A DNA stretch of 6,705 nt from CAVPEW01 sp050247895. GTDB lineage: Bacteria > Actinomycetota > Acidimicrobiia > Acidimicrobiales > VFJN01. The notes beneath the pieces are model-generated. The model was given only the letters and a program-made list of their open reading frames with translations, did not search any database and was not told the DNA's origin. The DNA is taken from NCBI GenBank assembly GCA_050247895.1, contig JBFWTJ010000217.1:1-6705 (forward strand), written 5' to 3'. This document shows positions 1 to 5,510 of the stretch, in pieces (position 1 is the stretch's first letter; each line of letters opens with the position of its first letter). The position numbers were made by a program, and so were the translations under genes.

Positions 1-79
1 GTGGGACCGGCGGCGCCCCCGCGCCGGAGGCGAAGACGCTGGGGCCCGGCCCCGGCTCGAACGTGCCCGAGTCGCTCAC
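1..79 (-). CDS. Start of an unidentified gene downstream of tail protein I (partial, runs off left edge)
   Basis: A GTG at 79-77 opens a frame that stays open to the window edge, giving 26 codons (MSDSGTFEPGPGPSVFASGA followed by a Gly/Ala/Pro-rich stretch). It overlaps the stop of the tail protein I gene by four bases (GTGA). A GGAGGA element lies three bases upstream of the GTG at 88-83, inside the end of the preceding gene. The overlap and ribosome binding site are typical of a coupled operon gene, so I believe the start. The visible residues look like a flexible N-terminus and carry no family signature. By position it could be a further baseplate, fibre or accessory protein of the injection system, but this is only context. 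The function is unknown. Confidence 0.6.
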   Translation of the reverse strand, partial: MSDSGTFEPGPGPSVFASGAGAPPVP

Positions 80-609
80 CGGTCCTCCACGCTAGGGGGC
101 CAGACCTGCCGGCCGCCGACCACCAGCTCCAGGCCCACCTGGGCCGGCAGCTCCTCGCGCACCATGCGCACGAAGTCGTCCTCCCCGACCCAGCCGGTCG
201 ACGCCACCCGCACCCGCACCACCGGGGCGAGCCGGGGCGCGTCGCCCTCCCGCCAGATGCCGCCCGGGTCCTCGACCTCGGCCGGCTGGCCCGACAGCAG
301 CTCGAGCAGGTCGAGCAGGCCCTGGCGGGTGCCCCGGTTGGCCATCACCCGGCTGTGGCCCCGGACCAGGTGCCGTTGCAGGTCGACCGGCAGCGCGGCG
401 TCGATCGACCGCACGCCGATCCACGAGCCCAGGTAGCGGACCACCTCGGGTGGTGCCACGGTCGGGTCGACCACGTGGGGCACGTTGTCGGCCTGGTCCA
501 TGAGCGTGTCGGCCACGTCCTGGAAGATCTGGACGAAGCGCCGGAAGAAGTCGTCCTCCAGCAGGCCGACCGGCAGCTGGCCCACCAGCCAGTCGGGCCG
601 GCGGCTCAC
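76..609 (-). CDS. Phage tail protein I-like baseplate protein (TIGR02242 / P2 gpI type)
   Basis: This 177-residue protein matches the short phage tail protein I family found in contractile tails and many eCIS clusters. It is expected to sit in the baseplate wedge beside the J protein. The N-terminal half has the family look: an acidic-aromatic stretch (LLEDDFFRRFVQIFQDVADT, residues 16-35), then a VDPTVAPPEVVRYLGSWIG segment near residues 47-65. A helical RVMANRGTRQGLLDLLELLS segment follows near residues 87-106. The remainder is a small beta-rich end finishing in PPSVEDR. The GTG start is fixed by a strong GGGAGGTG five bases upstream. It follows the J gene after 40 bases, the largest gap in the window. 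It is far shorter than Afp12 of the Serratia and Photorhabdus systems, which occupies this position there. Family assignment is confident; the exact baseplate role is inferred from relatives. Confidence 0.88.
   Translation of the reverse strand: MSRRPDWLVGQLPVGLLEDDFFRRFVQIFQDVADTLMDQADNVPHVVDPTVAPPEVVRYLGSWIGVRSIDAALPVDLQRHLVRGHSRVMANRGTRQGLLDLLELLSGQPAEVEDPGGIWREGDAPRLAPVVRVRVASTGWVGEDDFVRMVREELPAQVGLELVVGGRQVWPPSVEDR
83..88 (-). promoter_or_regulatory. Ribosome binding site for the leftmost partial gene
   Basis: The minus strand reads GGAGGA three bases before the GTG at 79. It lies inside the last codons of the tail protein I gene and supports the GTG as a true start despite its four-base overlap with the upstream stop. 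The spacing is slightly short. Confidence 0.6.
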
Positions 610-614
610 CCCGC

Positions 615-622
615 CACCTCCC
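615..622 (-). promoter_or_regulatory. Strong Shine-Dalgarno before tail protein I
   Basis: The minus strand reads GGGAGGTG in the 40-base gap, five bases before the GTG at 609. It is the best ribosome binding site in the window and decides the start. It lies before the only gene here that is not overlapping or nearly touching its upstream neighbour, so this gene probably initiates independently rather than by coupling. Confidence 0.75.
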
Positions 623-649
623 GCGCCGGGCGGGTCCCCGGACCGGGCG

Positions 650-2602
650 TCACGCCCGCACCACCACCTGGTGCGAGGCCGACAGGAACAGCGAGTTGCC
701 GTCGAGCCGGATCCGCTCCCGGGCCTGGCCGTGCCGCGTCCCGGTGCGCAGGTCGTACTCGAAGAGCAGCACCTCCTCGACCCGGTCCACGCCCTCGATG
801 GCCTCCAGGAGCTGGCCCACCGACGCCGCGTTGAGGTCGGTGTCGTCGGGCCACCCGTTGCCGTCGGGACCGCCGACCAGCGGGTGGACGTAGCGGTAGA
901 GCAGGTCGAGGGCCCGCTGGCGGACCAGGTTGGCCGGCCGGCCGGGCAGGACCTGGACCAGGGCCGCCACCGTGACGCCCTGGTAGTAGGGCGTACCGAT
1001 CTCCACCGTCGTGCCCAGCACCCGGCGCGGTTCGAGGTGGGCGGCGATCGTCGCCACCAGGTCGTCGGACAGGGCCAGGTCGTCGAGCCGGAGCTCGTCG
1101 GGCCGGGTCCGGGCGTCGGGCACGACCAGGAGCCGGACCGGGCCGCCGGGCTCGCCCGGGGGCAGGCAGCGCGCCCGGGCCACCTCGGTCGACGCCTCGC
1201 GGGTCAGCCGCTCGTAGTCGGCCGCGGTCACCGCCCGGCCCCCGGTCCGCAGGGTCATCGGGCCCCGGAGCTTGGCGTTCTCCACCGTCTCCCCGTCGAC
1301 CCCGCCCGTGGCCGGGGCCAGGTTGGTGACCCGGCTGACGAAGGGGATCGAGCGGCGCAACGAGGTCAGCGTCGTGGCCCCGAGGTTGCCCCGGGCCCCG
1401 CCGCCGTGGCGGTAGCCGGTGACGCGGACCTCGGCGCCCTCCCGGGGCACCGCCCCGTGCTGGGCGACCCGGCCGTCGGCGTAGCGGACGCTGGGCCCGA
1501 AGCGGATCGTGCCCGAGGCCCCGTCCCAGGTGACGTGGCGGTCCGTGGGGCCCGAGCGGCTGAAGTCGGGCACCTCGGCCCACACCTCGACGCCGTCGGG
1601 CCCGACGACCTCCACGTGCTCGCCCTCGCCCCGGGGCAGCACGGGCGCCTGGCGCACCCGCAGCTCCTGGCCGGGCCGGCCGTCGGAGCGGCCCAGCACC
1701 TCGGCCCCGGTCCGCTCGCAGTGGTCGGCCCGCACCGTGCCACCCAGGCTGGCCACGGTCAGGTCCCGGATCTGGGGCGACGCCTGGTAGGGCGGCTGGC
1801 CCTCGACCGCGTCGAGGAGCCGGGCCCGGAGCCAGTGGGCCCGGGCCCCGCCGAGGGTCAGCGCCTCGTCCTGGCGGGCCACCAGCAGCTCGACGGCGCC
1901 GTCGCGGTTGAGCCCACCGGTCGTGTCCCGGTTCACCGTGGCCGGGGCCCAGCCCTCGCCGGTCCAGCTCTCCCAGGCCAGCGGGGGCCGGTCCGGGTCC
2001 ACGCCGATGCCCTCGATCGACGCCGAGACCTGGAGCAGCAGGAGCTGGCCCCCGATGGGCTCGGCGAAGCCGAAGAGCACCGCGTCGCCCGGGGCCAGCG
2101 GGCGGGACGTGAAGCAGGTGACGCTGTCGCGCTCGTAGCGCAGCGCGTCCCACACGTCGGTGAAGCGCTCGGCGGTGCCCCGGCCGGTGCTGGTCAGCGC
2201 GGCGACCAGCAGGGGCTGGGCGATGGTCAGGTCGGTCGAGGTGGTGAAGACCACCGTGCCGGTCGACGCCTCGGCGGTGGCCACCTCGGTCCCGGCCGGC
2301 ACGACCACCGGTTCGTCGACGATCCCCGACAGGAAGAAGGTCAGGTCGGCCGTGGCCACCGCGGGCGGGAACGGCTCGATGCCGACCAGGTCGAGGAACT
2401 TCGTGTAGAGCTTGTCGGGCACCTGGTTGACCCGGAACAGGACCATCTCGCTCATCCAGGCGAACAGCTCGATGAGCGCCACCCCGGGGTCGGACAGGTT
2501 GTGGTTGGTCCACTCGGGGCAGTACCGGGGGATGAGCCGCTTGGCCTCGTCGACGAGGTCCTGGAAGCGGCGGTCGTCGAGGTCGGGTGCGGGCAGGGCC
2601 AC
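650..2602 (-). CDS. Baseplate J-like protein, Afp11 / TIGR02243 family
   Basis: This 650-residue protein belongs to the 'putative baseplate assembly protein' family of contractile tails, equivalent to Afp11 and related to T4 gp6, which builds the wedge ring around the spike hub. The N-terminus carries the family signature: a PEWTNHNLSDPGVALIELFA stretch at residues 29-48, followed by a W-M-S-E-M segment and KLYTKFLDLVGIEPFPPA. The C-terminal third has the baseplate J core. A PATGGVDGETVENAKLRGP stretch lies near residues 428-446, and GRAVTAADYERLTREAS starts near 453. The final residues end in a beta-rich LFLSASHQVVVRA. The length suits the family. The GTG start lies three bases after the gp25 stop, with AGAGG eight bases upstream (2615-2611), inside the gp25 coding end. 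No frameshift or truncation is visible. Confidence 0.93.
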   Translation of the reverse strand: MALPAPDLDDRRFQDLVDEAKRLIPRYCPEWTNHNLSDPGVALIELFAWMSEMVLFRVNQVPDKLYTKFLDLVGIEPFPPAVATADLTFFLSGIVDEPVVVPAGTEVATAEASTGTVVFTTSTDLTIAQPLLVAALTSTGRGTAERFTDVWDALRYERDSVTCFTSRPLAPGDAVLFGFAEPIGGQLLLLQVSASIEGIGVDPDRPPLAWESWTGEGWAPATVNRDTTGGLNRDGAVELLVARQDEALTLGGARAHWLRARLLDAVEGQPPYQASPQIRDLTVASLGGTVRADHCERTGAEVLGRSDGRPGQELRVRQAPVLPRGEGEHVEVVGPDGVEVWAEVPDFSRSGPTDRHVTWDGASGTIRFGPSVRYADGRVAQHGAVPREGAEVRVTGYRHGGGARGNLGATTLTSLRRSIPFVSRVTNLAPATGGVDGETVENAKLRGPMTLRTGGRAVTAADYERLTREASTEVARARCLPPGEPGGPVRLLVVPDARTRPDELRLDDLALSDDLVATIAAHLEPRRVLGTTVEIGTPYYQGVTVAALVQVLPGRPANLVRQRALDLLYRYVHPLVGGPDGNGWPDDTDLNAASVGQLLEAIEGVDRVEEVLLFEYDLRTGTRHGQARERIRLDGNSLFLSASHQVVVRA

Positions 2603-2605
2603 GGC

Positions 2606-3049
2606 TCAGTCCTCTTGGGGGATCACGTAGAACGGGTAGACGAGGTTCCGGCGGTCGTTGGTGGTCCGGATCCGGTAGGCCAGCGAGATGCGGACCAGGC
2701 CCGGGCGGTCGGCGTCGGGCACCACCGTGACGTCCTCCAGCTCGACGCGGGGCTCCCACTGGGCCACCGCGTCGCGCACGGCCTGGGCCATGAGCCCGAG
2801 CGTGGTGGCGTTGATCGGCTCGAAGAGCAGGTCCCAGATGCGGCAGCCGAACAGGGGCCGCATCACCCGCTCGCCGGGGGCGGTGGAGATCACGACCCGC
2901 AGCGAGCCGTCGATGTCCTCGGCCCCGCTGGTCAGGGCGATGGCGCCGGTGTGGTCGACCCGCATGGGGAAGGCCAGGCCGCGCCCGACGTGGCTGGGGG
3001 GAGGTGCCTCGCCGGTGGGCAGGCGGACGGAGCGCTCGGGGACGTCCAT
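2606..3049 (-). CDS. gp25-like baseplate wedge protein (Afp9, GPW_gp25 family)
   Basis: This 147-residue protein is a gp25/TssE-type baseplate component, which in contractile machines joins the wedge to the first sheath ring. Visible family marks are GRGLAFPMRVDHTGAIAL (residues 22-39), APGERVMRPLFGCRIWDLLF (57-76) and the conserved EPR tripeptide at 99-101 within QWEPRVELEDV. The EPR motif is the hallmark of the family and is implicated in sheath-baseplate contact. An ISLAYRIR strand and NLVYPFYV close the domain. The length is normal for eCIS homologues, with a short N-terminal extension. The ATG overlaps the spike gene's TGA by one base (TGATG). Only a weak GGTGAAG lies upstream, so translation probably depends on coupling to the spike gene. 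An open frame continues far upstream in the same register, but it is the out-of-frame shadow of the spike gene. Confidence 0.93.
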   Translation of the reverse strand: MDVPERSVRLPTGEAPPPSHVGRGLAFPMRVDHTGAIALTSGAEDIDGSLRVVISTAPGERVMRPLFGCRIWDLLFEPINATTLGLMAQAVRDAVAQWEPRVELEDVTVVPDADRPGLVRISLAYRIRTTNDRRNLVYPFYVIPQED

Positions 3050-4857
3050 CAGTTGATCTTCACCATCGAGCCCTTGACGACGGTGGCGCCGGTGGACTGG
3101 ATCTCGGCGCTCGGGCCGCCCTTCACGCTGGCCACCGCGTTGGCCTCCAGCGAGCCGTTGGCCCCGGCCTTGACCTTGGCGTTGGCCTTGGCCTCGATCG
3201 ACAGGTTGGCCTCGGCGGTGATGGTCACGTTGGCCCCCGCGATCGAGATGTCGCCCTTGTCGGTGATCGTGATGCTGGCCCGGCCCGACTTGAGGGAGAT
3301 GGGCTTGCCCGACGGCGTCTCGACGTCGACCCGGTCCTCGCCGACCCGCAGGGTGGTCTTGCCGTCGGAGGTCCGCAGGACCAGGTGGCGCTTGTCGGGC
3401 CCGGCGCCGTCGGACATCTCGAAGACGTGGCCCAGCCGGGAGGTGATCGAGCGGGTGACGACCTTGCCCGAGCCGTCGCGCTCCCAGGTCGGTGCCTTGG
3501 TCGTGGCGTTGTGCACCGTGCCCAGGACCACCGGCTTGCGGAAGTCCCCGCCCTCGAACCCCACCAGCACCTCGTCCTCCACCTCGGGGACGAACGAGGC
3601 GCCCCGGGCCTGGGAGGAGCCCCCGCCCTTGCCGGCCCCGAAGGCCAGGACCCGGGCCCAACCGCTGGCGTGCTCCTCGGTCAGCCACGGGAACTTGACC
3701 TTCACCCGGCCCAGCTTGTCCGGGTCGTTGTTGTCGGTGACCACCGCCACGACCAGGCCGTCGAAGCGGATCGACGACGCGCGGGTGCCCGCCGCGCCGA
3801 GGGCGTCGTCGCCCAGCGAGGTCGGGCTCCGCTCGCCAGCGGTGAAGCGGGTCTCGAAGGTGCCCGACGGCCGGAACACGTGCTCGACCCGCTGGACGTC
3901 GAAGGTGCCCTCGATGGGCGGGAAGCCGCTGATGTTGAGCCGGTGGCCCGGCCGCAGGCCGCCGCGGGCCAGCAGCACGCCGCGCACGTCCAGGCAGCGG
4001 GCGGCCGATCGCCGGGCCAGCGTGGCCGCCAGCGCCTTGGCCTCGGCCAGGTCGGCGGCCCGGGCGCTGGTGACCAGGACCTGGTTGCTCCCGAAGGGCT
4101 CGGTGCTCGAGGACGCCACGTTGTCCGGGCGGATCGGCGTCGCCCTCTCGGTGTGGGCCACGCGGCGCATCGTGGTGTGGTCCCAGGCGCCGACGGTGAC
4201 CTGGCTCGGGTGGCGGGCGCTGGTCCGCACGCTGCAGGACCGCAGGGTCGTCCCGTAGGTGGCCTCGACGGTGGCGCCCGACCCGGCCTGGGTGGCCTCG
4301 AGCACGCGGTCGGGCGTGACCGACCACTGCGCCCCGACCCGGCTGGTGAGCTCGTTGAGAAGGGCGAGGGCGCTGTCGGCGGCCATGAAGTGGGTCATGG
4401 GCGTGGTGAAGGCCCCGCTGTCGACCCTGTTCCGCCACGTCAGGCCGATCGTCTGGGCCAGGGCCGACAGGACGTCGTTGGCGGAGGTGTTCTGGTAGCT
4501 CCGGGCGACCGAGGCCAGGCCCAGCCGATGGCTCTTGTCGTGGGCGATCACGACCAGCTCGGGCACGCCGTCCTCGGGCGCGTCGAAGCCGACCTCGGTG
4601 ATCTCGCAGCGGGCCACGCTCACGACCCTCGGTACGGCCCCGGGGTCCGCCACGTCGGGCACGCCGACCTCGATCTCGGCCCCGAGCGGGAACGCCGACG
4701 CGTGCGCGCCCTTGAAGTCGGCCAGCCGCAGGGAGAGCTGGGTCGGCGCCGAGGCGACGAGGTCGACGCGCAGCTCGACCACGTCGAGCCAGCGCTCCTC
4801 GGGCAGCGGTGCGCCGTCCACCTTCAGGGACGGGGCGAGGATGCCGGTCGTCGGCAC
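3049..4857 (-). CDS. VgrG/Afp8-like spike (hub-needle) protein
   Basis: This 602-residue protein should trimerise as the hub and central needle that punctures the target membrane. The N-terminal part (about 1-360) resembles the phage late control D/gp27-like hub, including IAHDKSHRLGLASVARSYQN at 104-123. Residues about 366-450 form a gp5-type OB fold: GLVVAVVTDNNDPDKLGRVK, the conserved GRVKVKFPW (383-391), EVEDEVLVGFEGGDFRKPVV and GTVHN (446-450). From about residue 500 it becomes a beta-helix, ending in seven octads at 542-597. There is no lysozyme domain and no extra effector domain; it stops at KGSMVKIN. The chosen GTG lies two bases after the LysM gene's TAG with CGAGG 11 bases upstream. 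The frame is open to 5208, but those codons are the LysM gene read out of frame. No PAAR gene follows gp25, so the partner that tips the needle is not visible here. Confidence 0.92.
   Translation of the reverse strand: MPTTGILAPSLKVDGAPLPEERWLDVVELRVDLVASAPTQLSLRLADFKGAHASAFPLGAEIEVGVPDVADPGAVPRVVSVARCEITEVGFDAPEDGVPELVVIAHDKSHRLGLASVARSYQNTSANDVLSALAQTIGLTWRNRVDSGAFTTPMTHFMAADSALALLNELTSRVGAQWSVTPDRVLEATQAGSGATVEATYGTTLRSCSVRTSARHPSQVTVGAWDHTTMRRVAHTERATPIRPDNVASSSTEPFGSNQVLVTSARAADLAEAKALAATLARRSAARCLDVRGVLLARGGLRPGHRLNISGFPPIEGTFDVQRVEHVFRPSGTFETRFTAGERSPTSLGDDALGAAGTRASSIRFDGLVVAVVTDNNDPDKLGRVKVKFPWLTEEHASGWARVLAFGAGKGGGSSQARGASFVPEVEDEVLVGFEGGDFRKPVVLGTVHNATTKAPTWERDGSGKVVTRSITSRLGHVFEMSDGAGPDKRHLVLRTSDGKTTLRVGEDRVDVETPSGKPISLKSGRASITITDKGDISIAGANVTITAEANLSIEAKANAKVKAGANGSLEANAVASVKGGPSAEIQSTGATVVKGSMVKIN
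3052..3234 (-). repeat. Octad-repeat beta-helix of the spike needle (protein-level repeat)
   Basis: Residues 542-597 of the spike protein split cleanly into seven eight-residue units: ANVTITAE, ANLSIEAK, ANAKVKAG, ANGSLEAN, AVASVKGG, PSAEIQST and GATVVKGS, followed by MVKIN. Octapeptide repetition is the known architecture of the T4 gp5 C-terminal triple-stranded beta-helix, so this is the needle shaft. The repeat is visible in the protein and is not a strict DNA repeat. Confidence 0.75.
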
Positions 4858-4859
4858 GG

Positions 4860-5510
4860 CTACACGATCCTCGGGATGTCGAGCAGCGTGCCGGGGCGGA
4901 CGGCGAGCGGGTCCTGGATGCCGTTGGCCGCGGCGATGTCGCGCCACCGGGTCGAGTCGCCGTAGTGGCGGGCCGCGATCCGGTCGAGGGTCTCGCCCGG
5001 CTGGACCTGGTGGACCCGGCCCGGCTCGGGGGTGCCCGAGGTCGGGTTCTGGGGCCCGAAGGCGGCGTCGGGCTCGTACTGGGTGAGCTGGAGCGAGGCC
5101 CGGGCCCGCAGGGGGGTGCCCGACGACGCGAAGTAGGTGAAGGTCAGGTCGAGGGAGGTCACCACGGCCTTGAACGAGTGGAGGTCGCCCCAGTGGAAGC
5201 GGACCCACGGCGGGCGCACGTTGCCGCTGCGCTCGTCGGCCCCGGGCAGCGACGGGTCCGGTTCGAGGAGCTGGAGGAGCTTGCCGGTGTGCCGGGTCAC
5301 CGCGGTCCCGTCGGCGGTGGTGTCGAAGAACAGGCCGAGGCTCATCGTCCCCGAGGTCCCGCCGACGTAGTCGAGGCGGGGCGCGCCCCGGCCGGGGACC
5401 GGGTTGCCCGACCAGGTGGCCGAGCGGGTGACCTGGAGCTCCGACGGGTTGAACATGCAGGGGATCCGCTCGCCGGTCTCGATCTCGAGGATCGCCTTCT
5501 CGGTCGCCAT
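4860..5510 (-). CDS. CIS tube/LysM baseplate adaptor protein (Afp7-like)
   Basis: This 216-residue protein combines an N-terminal contractile-injection-system tube-type domain (CIS_tube, Afp7-like) with a C-terminal LysM-like module. In characterised particles, Afp7-type proteins connect the inner tube to the VgrG-like hub. The start shows the family pattern KAILEIETGERIPCMFNPSE with the conserved FNPSEL near residues 20-25. A TMSLGLFFDTTADGTAV stretch and WVRFHWGDLHSFKAVVTSLD follow. The LysM-like part covers about 164-216 (HQVQPGETLDRIAARHYGDS, then WRDIAAANGI, LAVRPGTLLDIPRIV). In this setting it is likely structural, like T4 gp53, rather than wall-binding. I chose the ATG at 5510, which overlaps the upstream TGA by one base; a GTG one codon earlier (5513) is also possible. 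A GGGGG run sits about 10 bases upstream. Confidence 0.92.
   Translation of the reverse strand: MATEKAILEIETGERIPCMFNPSELQVTRSATWSGNPVPGRGAPRLDYVGGTSGTMSLGLFFDTTADGTAVTRHTGKLLQLLEPDPSLPGADERSGNVRPPWVRFHWGDLHSFKAVVTSLDLTFTYFASSGTPLRARASLQLTQYEPDAAFGPQNPTSGTPEPGRVHQVQPGETLDRIAARHYGDSTRWRDIAAANGIQDPLAVRPGTLLDIPRIV

Noticed and set aside
606..2759. Long minus-strand frame overlapping the baseplate J gene
   Set aside because: Its translation is Arg/Pro/Gly-rich with no motifs, while the other minus frame gives an intact baseplate J protein.
485..4258. Very long plus-strand open frame (1257 codons), with others at 3004-4965 and 4809-6305
   Set aside because: These lie antisense to genes with clear family motifs. 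Their translations are low-complexity Arg/Gly/Pro/Ala-rich with no domain signature. Long antisense open frames are expected at this GC content.
3050..4438. Upstream extension of the gp25 frame to 4438
   Set aside because: This part is the spike gene read out of frame; recognisable gp25 sequence begins only at the ATG at 3049, which overlaps the spike stop.
4858..5208. Upstream extension of the spike frame to 5208
   Set aside because: The extra codons are Arg/Pro-rich and lie over the LysM adaptor coding sequence in another frame. The GTG at 4857 sits right after the adaptor stop with a CGAGG upstream.
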